Assembly: GCA_003725585.1 (NCBI GenBank)
Contig: RJMB01000018.1
Location: 50,007 to 114,006 of the forward strand
Origin: Halostreptopolyspora alba
Lineage (GTDB): Bacteria > Actinomycetota > Actinomycetes > Streptosporangiales > Streptosporangiaceae
Direction of reading: 5' to 3'
DNA: 64,000 nucleotides
Shown piece by piece: positions 24,322 through 32,630 of this stretch (positions within the stretch are counted from its first letter, which is position 1; each line of letters begins with the position of its first letter). The notes beneath the pieces were generated by a model. That model was given only the letters and a program-made list of their open reading frames with translations. It did no database searches and had not been told where the DNA came from. A program made the position numbers and the translations under genes.

Positions 24322-26364
24322 GTGAGCGTCACTGAGCATTCGTCGCACGAGGGTGGTCACGAACGCACGCCCCCGCACGACATCATGGCCGAGCAGAGCG
24401 TGCTCGGCGGGATGCTGTTGTCCAAGGAGGCGATCAGCCAGGTTGTGGAGATCGTGCGGTCGGGGGACTTCTACCGTCCGGCGCACCAGACGGTCTTCGA
24501 CGCCATCGTGGACCTCTTCTCCCGTGGCGAGCCGGTGGACGCCATCTCCATCAACGCGGAACTGACCAAGCGAGGCGAGATCGCCCGTGTGGGCGGGGCT
24601 CCCTACCTGCACACCCTGACCGAGGCCATCCCCACGGCGGCGAACGCGGGATACTACGCCCGCATCGTCGGCGACCGCGCGGTACTGCGCCGCCTTGTGG
24701 AGGTCGGCACCCGGATCGCCCAGATCGGCTACTCTGGCGACGGCGAGGTGGACGACCTGGTCGACCACGCCCAGGCCGAGGTGTTCCGGGTCGCCGAGCG
24801 GCGCACGGGCGAGGACTATCTCTCACTGAGCGACGTCATGCCGGGCGCCCTCGACGAGATCGAGGCCATCTCCGCCCACGACGGCTCGATGACCGGTGTT
24901 CCCACGGGCTTTACCGACTTCGACCAGCTCTCCAACGGTCTGCACCCCGGCCAGATGGTGATCATCGCGGCGCGGCCGGCCGTGGGCAAGTCCACCCTGG
25001 CGTTGGACTTCGCGCGGGCCGCCTCGATCAAGAACCAGTTGACGAGCGTCATCTTCAGCCTGGAGATGGGGCGCAACGAGATCGTCATGCGGCTGCTGTC
25101 GGCGGAGTCCCGGGTTCCGCTGCACACGATGCGGTCCGGGTTGATGACCGACGACGACTGGGCGCGGCTGGCCCGCCGTATGGGCGAGGTCGCCAGCGCG
25201 CCGTTGTTCATCGACGACTCCCCGAACATGTCGATGATGGAGATCCGGGCCAAGTGCCGGCGGCTGAAGCAGCAGCACGACCTCAAGCTCATCATCGTCG
25301 ACTATCTGCAGTTGATGAGCGCGGCCGGTCGGGTCGAGAGCCGCCAGCAGGAGGTCTCGGAGATGTCGCGTTCTCTCAAGCTGCTCGCGAAGGAGCTCGA
25401 GGTCCCCGTCATCGCGCTGTCCCAGCTGAACCGCGGCCCCGAGCAGCGCACCGACAAGAAGCCACAGGTGAGTGACCTACGTGAGTCGGGCTGTCTCACC
25501 GCCGACACCCGGATCCTGCGGGCCGACACCGGGACCGAGACCACCATGGGTGAGCTGTTCGCGACCGGTGAGCGCGGCATACCCGTGTGGGCGCTCGACG
25601 AGGCGATGCGGCTCGTTCCGCGCACCATGACCCACGTTTTCCACAGTGGTGTGAAGGACACCTTCCGGCTGCGGTTGCGGTCCGGGCGTTCGGTGGTGGC
25701 CTCGGCCAACCACCCGTTCCGCTGTCACGGTGGGTGGGTACCGCTCGGGGAGCTGGCTCCCGGGGAGCGGGTCGCCGTCCCCTGGCGAATTCCGGAGCCG
25801 GAGAGCACCAGAGCGTCCGGGATCGTCCGGCGTTTCGGGAACCGCGCCGCCCGTACGGCCGCGCGGATGCGGTGGATGTCCGGTGCGGGTCGTCGCGCGC
25901 GCGGTGGGCATGGCGGGGGCGGACGCGAGCTCGCCACGGCCACACCGACGTCTGGGAGCCAGAGGGCGCTAGCCGAGCGTGTGTCGGTGGGGGCCTCGAC
26001 CGGCGGGGCCGTCGAGCCACTGAGCGCCCCCAGCAGCGCTCTCCGCTGCGGTGAGTACGTAACCAACGACGTGTACTGGGATGAGATCGTGGCGATCGAG
26101 CCGCTCGGCCCGCGCGAGGTCTTCGACGCCACGGTGCCTCACGGCCACAACTTCGTCGCGAACGGCATCAGCGTCCACAACTCCATCGAACAGGACGCCG
26201 ACATGGTGATCCTGCTGTACCGCGAGGACGTACACGAGAAGGAGTCCCCCCGCGCCGGGGAGGCCGACCTGATCGTGGCCAAGCACCGCAACGGCCCCAC
26301 CGCCACGGTCACCGTGGCGTTCCAGGGGCACTACAGCCGCTTCGTCGACATGGCGCCCGGGTAG
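24322..26364 (+). CDS. dnaB: Replicative DNA helicase DnaB, intein-containing precursor
   Basis: Precursor of 680 residues; about 450 remain after splicing, the normal DnaB length. The N-terminal domain begins HDIMAEQSVLGGMLL. The RecA-like helicase domain has Walker A ARPAVGKST (near residues 217-225), FSLEMGRNEIVMRLLSAE, Walker B LIIVDYLQLM, and the motif LSQLNRGPEQR. The protein is interrupted after DLRESG by an intein and resumes with SIEQDADMVILLYR. The GTG at 24322 follows AGGGGGGAA; the open frame further upstream runs through the DnaA-box region and is not coding. Unwinds the fork as a hexamer. Confidence 0.97.
   Translation: MSVTEHSSHEGGHERTPPHDIMAEQSVLGGMLLSKEAISQVVEIVRSGDFYRPAHQTVFDAIVDLFSRGEPVDAISINAELTKRGEIARVGGAPYLHTLTEAIPTAANAGYYARIVGDRAVLRRLVEVGTRIAQIGYSGDGEVDDLVDHAQAEVFRVAERRTGEDYLSLSDVMPGALDEIEAISAHDGSMTGVPTGFTDFDQLSNGLHPGQMVIIAARPAVGKSTLALDFARAASIKNQLTSVIFSLEMGRNEIVMRLLSAESRVPLHTMRSGLMTDDDWARLARRMGEVASAPLFIDDSPNMSMMEIRAKCRRLKQQHDLKLIIVDYLQLMSAAGRVESRQQEVSEMSRSLKLLAKELEVPVIALSQLNRGPEQRTDKKPQVSDLRESGCLTADTRILRADTGTETTMGELFATGERGIPVWALDEAMRLVPRTMTHVFHSGVKDTFRLRLRSGRSVVASANHPFRCHGGWVPLGELAPGERVAVPWRIPEPESTRASGIVRRFGNRAARTAARMRWMSGAGRRARGGHGGGGRELATATPTSGSQRALAERVSVGASTGGAVEPLSAPSSALRCGEYVTNDVYWDEIVAIEPLGPREVFDATVPHGHNFVANGISVHNSIEQDADMVILLYREDVHEKESPRAGEADLIVAKHRNGPTATVTVAFQGHYSRFVDMAPG
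25492..26181 (+). other. Mini-intein in DnaB (230 residues)
   Basis: In-frame protein-splicing element at DnaB residues 391-620. Block A starts with the nucleophile Cys1 (CLTADTRIL). Block B is VVASANHPFRCHGGWVP, with Ser-x-x-His in place of the usual Thr-x-x-His. Block F is EVFDATVPHGHNFVANG, and block G ends ISVHN before the extein Ser+1. The insertion point, between DLRESG and SIEQ, is the one used by known cyanobacterial and Rhodothermus DnaB inteins. No LAGLIDADG homing-endonuclease motif is present; its place is taken by a stretch of roughly 75 residues rich in Arg, Gly, Ser and Ala. Confidence 0.95.
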
Positions 26365-26401
26365 ACGCGGTCCCGTTCGCCCACCCCGTGGGGCGGACGT
26401 C

Positions 26402-26632
26402 TCAGACTCGCCAGCGTGCCTCGGGGCGGGTGCGGCCGTTCTCGTCGGTGATCAGCACCCAGTTCAGGCGCGGGCGGGTCGACTCCGGCTGTTCCCGCTC
26501 CGTCTCGGGCGCTCGGCGTGGCTGCGGAGGACCGTCGTCCAGCGGGCCGCGCCGCGGGGCCGACGGGCGCGAACGACGGTGGAGGGCGGCGCGTCGGGCC
26601 TGCTGTGTCGAGCCATTCGTCGTGTGAGCCAT
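26402..26632 (-). CDS. Small basic hypothetical protein
   Basis: 76 residues with a basic, low-complexity N-terminal half and a better-ordered end (LNWVLITDENGRTRPEARWRV). GAGGGGAG lies seven bases before the ATG, which supports translation. It converges with dnaB, 38 bases away. No function recognised; the ordered C-terminal segment is what makes it look like a real gene. Confidence 0.5.
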   Translation of the reverse strand: MAHTTNGSTQQARRAALHRRSRPSAPRRGPLDDGPPQPRRAPETEREQPESTRPRLNWVLITDENGRTRPEARWRV

Positions 26633-26780
26633 GGCGACACTCCCCTCGTTCTACTAACAGAGATTTACAGTTAACCTTCCGTTCACCGTTAAGTCAACTC
26701 GAATTCGGTTTGGGGTGTCGTGGTCGACCCGTACCCGCGGCTGGGCCCCCGGTCGCGGATACGGGAGGAGGCACCGGAAC

Positions 26781-26822
26781 ACACACGTGGGGGCCGCCCG
26801 CTCGGGCGGCCCCCACGTGTGT
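26781..26822 (-). terminator. 20-bp perfect hairpin after the PH-domain gene
   Basis: Arms 26781-26800 and 26803-26822 are exact inverse complements with a two-base centre. It lies ten bases past the stop of the PH-domain gene and probably ends that transcript. Confidence 0.85.
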
Positions 26823-26831
26823 GTCGACGCG

Positions 26832-27344
26832 TTACTTGTCGGGGAAGATCAGCCCGACGACCTCGAGATAGAGCTGCTCGGGATAGGGAACGAAGTGGAT
26901 CCGGCTGAGCGCCTGGTCCTGACCCGCCGACTCCATCACGAAGGTCCCGTAGCCGAGGAAACGCCCGATGAGAGTGCGCTCGAACCGCATGTCGGTGACC
27001 TTGCTCAGCGGCATCATGTTGACCTGTCGTGTGATCAGCCCGGTCGTCAGGAGCAGCCGTGCCGAGGTGATCACGAAGTAGTCGACCGACCACTCCGCCA
27101 CCTGCCACACGAACCACACCAGGACCAGCAGCCACAACCACCAGACCACGGCCAGCGCCGCCGCGTTCGCGGCCAGGGCGGTGTTGCTCAGGATCCCCGC
27201 GACGATGAGGGCACCGAGCACCGCGGAAACGGGCATCATCAACACGGCGGGGTGCCGCCGGATCGTCACGACGTCCTGTTCGTGCGGCAGCAGATAGCGG
27301 TTGACCGATGCCGGCGCGCGATTGGTCGGTGCTACGAGCCTCAT
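26832..27344 (-). CDS. PH domain-containing membrane protein (bPH2/YdbT type)
   Basis: 170 residues. After a short cytosolic start (RYLLPHEQDVVTIRRHPAVL), two transmembrane helices lie at about 36-55 and 60-82. They are followed by a bacterial PH-like domain with YFVITSARLLLTTGLITR and VNMMPLSKVTDMRFER. Proteins of this family sit in the membrane and are of unknown biochemical role. The pattern of membrane hairpin plus bPH2 domain is unmistakable. A 54-residue membrane protein gene lies just upstream on the same strand, 13 bases away, and is probably co-transcribed. Confidence 0.88.
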   Translation of the reverse strand: MRLVAPTNRAPASVNRYLLPHEQDVVTIRRHPAVLMMPVSAVLGALIVAGILSNTALAANAAALAVVWWLWLLVLVWFVWQVAEWSVDYFVITSARLLLTTGLITRQVNMMPLSKVTDMRFERTLIGRFLGYGTFVMESAGQDQALSRIHFVPYPEQLYLEVVGLIFPDK

Positions 27345-27357
27345 AACTGCGCAGCCT

Positions 27358-27522
27358 TTACGGCATCAGGGCGTTGACGAAACGAGACAGCGCCTCACCA
27401 CCGGCGAGGAGCCCTCCCAGGGCGGCCTCGATAATCTGAGCGGCGCTTTCGGGGGATGTGAGCAGATAAAACGCTACGAAGGCAAGGAGGGCATAGCCCG
27501 TCCATTTCTTCACCCTGGCCAT
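27358..27522 (-). CDS. 54-residue single-pass membrane protein
   Basis: Starts MARVKKWTGYALLAFVAFYLL at ATG 27522 with GGGGAG seven bases upstream, and ends FVNALMP at TAA. A basic N-terminus and a hydrophobic helix at about 8-22 are followed by an amphipathic or weakly hydrophobic helix at about 27-41. No family was recognised. It ends 13 bases before the PH-domain gene start, so the two probably form an operon and may act together at the membrane. Confidence 0.75.
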   Translation of the reverse strand: MARVKKWTGYALLAFVAFYLLTSPESAAQIIEAALGGLLAGGEALSRFVNALMP

Positions 27523-27647
27523 GATCGTCTCCCCAACGATTGCAGCTGACCCACCGACCCACGTTGATTGTTACACCAACCCTCACGCGCGTAAAGCAGT
27601 ACATCATTCTCGGCGTGGCGTCCTGTGGATATGGGGTGTGGTTCTGG

Positions 27648-27887
27648 TCACGCCGGGAATGGGGAGTTTCGTTCCGCGAAGGCCATCGCCAGCACCTGCA
27701 GGTGCTGGCGCGCGACGCGTTCGACCAGGTCGAGCGTTGCCAACCCGGTGACCTCCTGCGCACCGTGCCGGGCGGCGTCCACACACCGGATCACCGTGGC
27801 ACGTGGGTGGACGCCGGCGAACTCCGCGCTGAGCCGCTCGACGACGGGGGAGAAATCGAGGGGCGGGGTGTCGGTCTTCTCAGGCAT
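27648..27887 (-). CDS. Three-helix bundle protein, uncharacterised
   Basis: 79 residues predicted to be almost entirely helical: DFSPVVERLSAEFAGVHP, then ATVIRCVDAARHGAQEV, then LDLVERVARQHLQVLAMAFAE. This matches the small actinobacterial proteins annotated as three-helix bundle dimerisation domain proteins. Their role is unknown; the pattern of charged and hydrophobic residues suggests a dimer. The first start is ATG 27887. Separate from its neighbours. Confidence 0.7.
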   Translation of the reverse strand: MPEKTDTPPLDFSPVVERLSAEFAGVHPRATVIRCVDAARHGAQEVTGLATLDLVERVARQHLQVLAMAFAERNSPFPA

Positions 27888-28264
27888 GTCACTCCTTGGG
27901 AGGGGAAGGGTGAGCGTCTGGCGTCTCGGGGCTGAGCACCGTGGCGGAACTCGGGGTGGGCGAGCTGGGTGTGTCGCGTTGGCTGCGACCGAGGTGCCGC
28001 GCCAGGGGACAAAGGGGAGCGATCGCCCCGGTAAACGCCGGTTTCCTGTTTTCGGTCAGTGGCCCCGGTTGGATGGGGATCCAAGCGCGGTCGCGTGCGT
28101 GTATCGCACCTCTACATCGATACGAATTCGGCTGTCGCGATGCGCGTCGGTTCCAGAGAGGCGGGCTCGCGTCCACGGGGACGAACCGCTGGGCAGGAGG
28201 TTCGGTACATGCAGCGAGTGCTTCCCCAGTTTCGGACATCCATTCATCCGAAACGGATAACGAT
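27888..28264. other. Intergenic region without recognised gene
   Basis: About 380 bases between the three-helix bundle gene and the upp terminator. Open frames on both strands are Pro/Arg/Ser-rich shadows without ribosome sites. The promoter of the three-helix gene should lie here. Confidence 0.5.
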
Positions 28265-28291
28265 ATAAAACCGCGTCCCCACACCGGGACG
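28265..28291 (-). terminator. Intrinsic terminator of upp
   Basis: CGTCCC (28274-28279) and GGGACG (28286-28291) form a stem with a six-base loop. On the minus strand this is followed by CGG and TTTTAT. It lies 20 bases past the upp stop. Confidence 0.75.
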
Positions 28292-28310
28292 GATCAAAGA
28301 GAAACGCAGG

Positions 28311-28964
28311 TCACAGGCTTCCATAAAGGCGGTCTCCCGCGTCACCGAGACCGGGAAGGATGAAACCGCGACCGTCGAGCCGTTCGTCGATGGCCGCGGT
28401 GACGACGCGTAGGGTCGCGCCGCTCTCCGGGTCGAGGGTGCCGGCCAGCTTCTCCGCGACCGTTTCGAGCCCTTCGGGTGCCGCCAGCAGGCAGATCGCG
28501 GTCACGCTGTCGGCTCCCCGGTCCGACAGCATCCGCACCGCGGCGGCCAGCGTCCCGCCCGTGGCCAGCATGGGGTCGAGGACGAAACACTGCCGGCCCG
28601 ACAGGTCACCCGGCATCCGGTCGGCATAGGTCGCCGGCTGCAGGGTGTGCTCGTCGCGGGCCATACCGACGAATCCGACCTCGGCCGTGGGGAGGAGCCG
28701 GGTCATACCTTCGAGCATCCCCAGGCCGGCGCGCAGGATCGGCACCACCAGCGGGGCGGGACGGGTGAGACGGGTTCCCTCGGCGACCTTCAGGGGGGTC
28801 TGTACCGTGACGTCGGCGACCCGGATATCCCGCGTGGCCTCGTAGGTCAGCAGCGTGACCAGCTCATCGGTGAGACGTCTGAACGTGGGGGAATCGGTTC
28901 CCGCGTCGCGCAGTGTCGTGAGCTTGTGCGCGACCAATGGGTGGTCGACGACCAAGGTTTCCAT
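28311..28964 (-). CDS. upp: Uracil phosphoribosyltransferase
   Basis: 217 residues; salvages uracil with PRPP to UMP. The start [19 protein letters not shown], the conserved [21 protein letters not shown], the PRPP-binding loop [11 protein letters not shown] and the C-terminal [12 protein letters not shown] are all diagnostic. ATG start. Transcribed away from the tRNA-deaminase associated genes. Single gene with its own terminator. Confidence 0.98.
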   Translation of the reverse strand: METLVVDHPLVAHKLTTLRDAGTDSPTFRRLTDELVTLLTYEATRDIRVADVTVQTPLKVAEGTRLTRPAPLVVPILRAGLGMLEGMTRLLPTAEVGFVGMARDEHTLQPATYADRMPGDLSGRQCFVLDPMLATGGTLAAAVRMLSDRGADSVTAICLLAAPEGLETVAEKLAGTLDPESGATLRVVTAAIDERLDGRGFILPGLGDAGDRLYGSL

Positions 28965-29288
28965 TGAGTACTCCGGATGAGCTGGGAATTCGACCGGTGC
29001 GGGGATCCGAGTCTAATGGCGTGTGGGGCTCTCGTTCCCGCGTCTCGGGCAGCGGGTGACCCGCGTTACCGGTGGGCTCGGGGCCGCGTCGGGGGCGGAG
29101 CGTCGGCCAACCTCGGCGACGAGTTCTGCGAGGGGCGCTGTTTCCGATCTAATGGGATCGTGTGCGCGGACTTCTATTACTCGGACCGGTCCCTTCGGGA
29201 GGATCCACACGTGGGCCAGAGCAGCGGTTACGATGACGCCGCCACGGGCGATCTGCGATCCTGGCCGCACCAAGGCCAGCGGGGTGGG
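28965..29288. other. Divergent intergenic region, upp / deaminase-associated gene
   Basis: About 320 bases. The open frame upstream of ATG 29289 continues to 28977 but lacks protein-like composition. Promoters for both directions are expected; none was resolved with confidence. Confidence 0.45.
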
Positions 29289-29798
29289 ATGACGATGACG
29301 GAACTCGAACAGGGTGATGACGGCTCCGGTGACTTCGCGGCCGTTGCCTACCGGGAGGAGGACTACTGGGATGTCGATCTTCTCCCGGTGGCGTTGACCG
29401 AGGACCTGAAGGGTCTGCTGCACGCGCTGCGCCAACAGCCCAGCATCAGTGGCGCGATCGGGATGGTTTCGGTGGGCGACGACTTCTTCGTGCTCGCGCG
29501 GGTCTACGGACGCGACAACGTCAGCATCTTCCTCTCCGACGTGACCGCCTCCGTTGACTGGCCCGTCGCGCGTCAGGTTCTGGAGTTCCTGGAGATCGAC
29601 CAGCCGCACGAGGACGATCTGGACCAGGTGCTCCCAGCGGGCGACATGTCGGTCCTCTCCGATCTCGGGCTCGACGAGATGGAGCTGGGCGCGCTCGCGG
29701 GTGACCTCGACCTCTATCCCGACGAGGTGTTGGCCAGCATCGCCGAACGTCTGGGATTCCAGCAGGCGTTCCAGCGTGCGCTCGAGGGTATGGGGTAG
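29289..29798 (+). CDS. tRNA adenosine deaminase-associated protein, copy 1
   Basis: 169 residues of an actinobacterial family found just upstream of tadA. Acidic, alpha/beta protein: DFAAVAYREEDYWDVDLLP, then GAIGMVSVGDDFFVLARVYG, FLSDVTASVDWPVARQVLE and the C-terminal DEVLASIAERLGFQQAFQRAL. ATG 29289 was chosen because coding character begins there. A regulatory or partner role to TadA is only an inference from constant neighbourhood. Paralogue of the next gene. Confidence 0.8.
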   Translation: MTMTELEQGDDGSGDFAAVAYREEDYWDVDLLPVALTEDLKGLLHALRQQPSISGAIGMVSVGDDFFVLARVYGRDNVSIFLSDVTASVDWPVARQVLEFLEIDQPHEDDLDQVLPAGDMSVLSDLGLDEMELGALAGDLDLYPDEVLASIAERLGFQQAFQRALEGMG

Positions 29799-29877
29799 GG
29801 ATGATCCCGGCCTGATCGTGTGATCACGCGCCACCGCATTGATCCGCCGAGCGCGCTAGAGAGGACGGGAACGCACG

Positions 29878-30375
29878 GTGTCGGTCTTCGCAGCGGTCTT
29901 CTGCCGTTCCGCGGACACGTGGCTGGGAACCGAGGTAGACCTGTCCGGGACGGAGAGTATCGACGACGTCGCGGATCTCATGCGTGATGTCTCGGGGGTC
30001 CACGGGCCCGACGCCGCCGAGGGGACCATGCTGCTCCTCATCGAGGCGGACGACGAGTGGTTCGGACTCGTTCGGGTCGACGACCACTCCGACCCCCTGG
30101 TGTTTCTCTCCGACGCCCGTGTGGTGCACGAGCACCCGCTCGCGGCGCTACTGCTGGAGAGCGGCGAGTTCGAGCCTCCGGAGCAGACGGAGGGGACCGG
30201 GCAGAAGCCCTACCCGGATCCCGGAGGCACCGCAGCGCTGCTCTCCGACATCGGTATCCCCGAGGACGACCTGCTCTCGCTGACGCTGAGCGAGGGCATC
30301 CTGCCGGGGGACGTGCTGTCCACTGTGGCGGAGCGCGCGGGCTTCGCCGAGGATCTGGACTCGTTGCGGCTGTGA
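29878..30375 (+). CDS. tRNA adenosine deaminase-associated protein, copy 2
   Basis: 165 residues, same fold and order of motifs as copy 1: FAAVFCRSADTWLGTEVDL, MLLLIEADDEWFGLVRVDD, PLVFLSDARVV and the end DVLSTVAERAGFAEDL. GTG start behind GAGAGGACGG. Its stop overlaps the tadA start by four bases, so it is translationally coupled to the deaminase, which strengthens the idea that it helps or controls TadA. Confidence 0.82.
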   Translation: MSVFAAVFCRSADTWLGTEVDLSGTESIDDVADLMRDVSGVHGPDAAEGTMLLLIEADDEWFGLVRVDDHSDPLVFLSDARVVHEHPLAALLLESGEFEPPEQTEGTGQKPYPDPGGTAALLSDIGIPEDDLLSLTLSEGILPGDVLSTVAERAGFAEDLDSLRL

Positions 30376-30872
30376 CGGGGACGTCGGGGGCGAGGGCGCG
30401 GGAGCGGGACGACGCGGCGCTGCGGCTCGCCCTCGCCGAGAGCGAGCGCGCGCGAGAGAGCGACGAGGTCCCCGTGGGCGCCGTGGTGCTGGACTCCGGC
30501 GGGCGGGTGCTCGGCACGGGACGCAACGAACGCGAGGCGACCGGCGACCCCACCGCGCACGCCGAGGTCGTGGCGTTGCGGGAGGCGGCCCGGCAAGTGG
30601 GGCAGTGGCGGCTCACCGGGTGCGCCCTGGCCGTCACCCTGGAGCCGTGCACGATGTGCGCCGGAGCGAGCGTGCTGGCGCGGGTGGCTCGGCTGGTCTA
30701 CGGGGCGCGCGACCCGAAGGCCGGGGCGGCGGGCTCGCTGTGGGACGTGCTGCGCGACCGCCGGCTGAACCACCGGCCGGAGGTGGTCCCGCCCGATCTG
30801 GTGAGCCCGGAGCTCGCGGCCCGGTGCGGCCAGGTGCTGGACGAGTTCTTCTCACTCCGTCGTTTCCGGTAG
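30372..30872 (+). CDS. tadA: tRNA-specific adenosine deaminase
   Basis: 166 residues; converts A34 to inosine in tRNA-Arg(ACG). Start GTG 30372 overlaps the upstream stop as GTGA. The cytidine/deoxycytidylate deaminase fold has the zinc site TAHAEVVAL with catalytic Glu, and EPCTMCAGASVLARV with the two zinc Cys. DEVPVGAVVLDSGGRVLG is the usual first strand. The C-terminal helices with LNHRPEVV contact tRNA. Followed directly by tRNA-Ser(CGA). Confidence 0.96.
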   Translation: MTGTSGARARERDDAALRLALAESERARESDEVPVGAVVLDSGGRVLGTGRNEREATGDPTAHAEVVALREAARQVGQWRLTGCALAVTLEPCTMCAGASVLARVARLVYGARDPKAGAAGSLWDVLRDRRLNHRPEVVPPDLVSPELAARCGQVLDEFFSLRRFR

Positions 30873-30882
30873 AGTGTCCCCC

Positions 30883-30967
30883 GGTGGAGTCGCCTAGTGG
30901 CCGATGGCGCTCGCCTCGAAAGCGAGTGAAGGGCAACCTTCCGTGGGTTCGAATCCCACCTCCACCG
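30883..30967 (+). tRNA. tRNA-Ser (anticodon CGA)
   Basis: 85 bases. Acceptor arms GGTGGAG and CTCCACC pair fully, with discriminator G at 30967. The anticodon stem CTCGC/GCGAG encloses the loop CTCGAAA with anticodon CGA at 30917-30919. A long variable arm (GAAGGGCAACCTTC region) is typical of serine tRNA. The T loop is TTCGAAT. CCA is not encoded. Confidence 0.97.
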
Positions 30968-31019
30968 CCGAAGGCCGCCGCCCGCCCACGTGGGCGGAGG
31001 GCCGACCGGAGTGGCGAAT

Positions 31020-31075
31020 CCGACCGCCCCGGCGAATGTGCGCTGAATGCGCACCACACCGGGGCGGTCGGCTTT
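31020..31075 (+). terminator. Terminator after tRNA-Ser(CGA)
   Basis: Two 13-base arms (31020-31032 and 31059-31071) pair perfectly and enclose a smaller inner hairpin. CTTTT follows at once. Confidence 0.8.
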
Positions 31076-31102
31076 TCGCTTGTCCGGGCGGTGATACCCC
31101 TA

Positions 31103-31267
31103 CTACAGCGGCGCAGTGGCGGAGAGGGCGCCGTGTGCGAGGACCATTACGCCGTCCTCGGTCATCAGCGAGCCGTAGAAGTCCGCCCCCGTGCCGTCGC
31201 ACAGGGGCCGCCAGCCGCGGTGCTCCAGCTCCAGCGGCTCTTCCTGCACCGCTTCGGTGCCCCAGCG
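31103..31267 (-). pseudogene. 3' fragment of an unidentified gene
   Basis: The minus strand encodes a run that looks like a protein end (EHRGWRPLCDGTGADFYG, then SLMTEDGVMVLAHG) up to a TAG at 31105-31103. A TGA in frame lies just upstream at 31270-31268, and no start with a ribosome site is visible. It is therefore probably a left-over C-terminus. The family was not recognised. It sits immediately after the tRNA-Ser terminator, in front of the accessory segment. Confidence 0.4.
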
Positions 31268-31441
31268 TCAACGCACCCGGATTCGCCATAGCGGCCCCCA
31301 GCACAAACCATCGTTTGCACTGAACAGTAGAGGCCGCCTCGTTTTCAGTGGCTGTAGGTAAAAGATCAACAGTAAACAGCGTCCTCGGCCGAATTGGTCC
31401 ACAGGACGAGACCAGCCCTGGAAAGGAGGGGCTGCTCTAGT

Positions 31442-31876
31442 TTACTCGTCGCCCGCCGCTGCGGCGTCAGCCTTCTCGCGCAACCACTCCGGCGTGGCCT
31501 CTGGGGACCGAGGGAACCGCTGCAGCTCGACCGCGAACTGGCTGTTCACGAGCGGGAAATTGAGCGACGGCTCGTCGTCGTAGTTGTATTCGATAGAAAA
31601 ATTCCCTGGACGTCTTACTTCATAAACAGCGGAAAACCATGTCCCCACATCGTCGCGATGCATCCCTGTTCTGAGCTTCGACATATTCATCAGAACATCG
31701 CCCGGGGTTTTGATCACCCCCTCCGAGTCGTCCTCATGAAGGACTCTAACCTCGGATGATCCGGTCCTGCCGATTTGGGCGAACCGCAATGTCAGGATCT
31801 CCCATGACTCCGGTGCCGACCGCAGTAGAGACAATCCCACTTTCTTAAGTATTTCATTCTGACCGTCAGGTGACAA
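31442..31876 (-). CDS. YezG-family immunity/antitoxin-like protein
   Basis: 144 residues. The pattern GTWFSAVYEVRRPGNFSIEYNY followed by DDEPSLNF (quoted in parts) and the end FPRSPEATPEWLREK match the YezG/DUF600 family, which neutralises polymorphic nuclease toxins. The likely start is TTG 31876; no ATG fits. The stretch 31590-31870 is clearly AT-richer than the chromosome, pointing to transfer. No toxin gene is adjacent, so this is an orphan immunity gene. Neighbours are gene remnants on both sides. Confidence 0.7.
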   Translation of the reverse strand: MSPDGQNEILKKVGLSLLRSAPESWEILTLRFAQIGRTGSSEVRVLHEDDSEGVIKTPGDVLMNMSKLRTGMHRDDVGTWFSAVYEVRRPGNFSIEYNYDDEPSLNFPLVNSQFAVELQRFPRSPEATPEWLREKADAAAAGDE

Positions 31877-32630
31877 ATGAGGGGAATTCGAAATTTAGGT
31901 ACCTTGCTCGCTTTGGCGTGTTCATGGGGAATTATTGGAATGCGCGACCTGCTCTGCGCCTCCGTTGACCGGCCACGGTCGCCACCGGGGGGCCACCTCT
32001 ACTATGGCGGGTTCCTGAACTCCGTCTTCGGGGGTTACGGCAGTGGGAAGACATGGCACGTACTGGCTGTGGCGGCCGAGTTCGTCCGAGCACGCTAGCA
32101 CGTGGTGTTCCTGAACTTCGAGGTGACACGGGCGGGTGCCGTCCGAGCGCGCGTGTACAAGCTGAGTGTGAGCCGGATCTTCGTGAAGCGCTGCTTCCAC
32201 GTGTACGACCGCCCCGACACGTTCGGTCAAGAGGACTTCTATCCCAATGAGGAAGACGTTTCGGAGCTCGTCGACACCGTTCTCGCGGTCATCGACGCGC
32301 TAGACCCGGCGATGGCCCATCTCGGGTATGGCCCCACCGATTCGCGCGGTCCCGATGCGCTGGCACGGGGCCTACTTCGATCCGTTCAAGGAAGTCAACC
32401 CGGCCGGGTATCACGATCGACCATGTTGGCACGACGCGACATCGCGCGAAGCGGGAACCAAGCGCGAGGACAGCATCACGCAGGGCGTGAAGTACCGGCT
32501 CAGCCAGCGTGCGCGCTCGCGTGCGGGAACACGCGGGGACTCGGAGCTGCGAATGCGCAAGGACAACAACAGGGCCATTGATGCGAGCGACGGCGAACCC
32601 GTCGCATGCGCCGCGCACGGGGATCGGTGA
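31877..32630 (+). pseudogene. Decayed AAA-type ATPase of a mobile element (RepA/helicase-like)
   Basis: The first frame contains Walker A in SVFGGYGSGKTWHVLAVAAE and then meets a TAG at 32095-32097. The same frame continues HVVFLNFEVTRAGAVRAR. The Walker B-like ITIDHVG appears at 32410 in a second frame, and KREDSITQGVKYRLSQ at about 32460 in a third. This order of motifs is that of the RecA-like ATPases in phage, plasmid and integrative elements. One nonsense change plus at least two frameshifts make it non-functional. It probably marks an element once integrated near the tRNA-Ser gene. Confidence 0.7.

Noticed and set aside
27889..28284. 131-codon minus-strand open frame
   Set aside because: No ribosome site, Pro/Ser/Arg-rich without helical or strand pattern, and it crosses the upp terminator.
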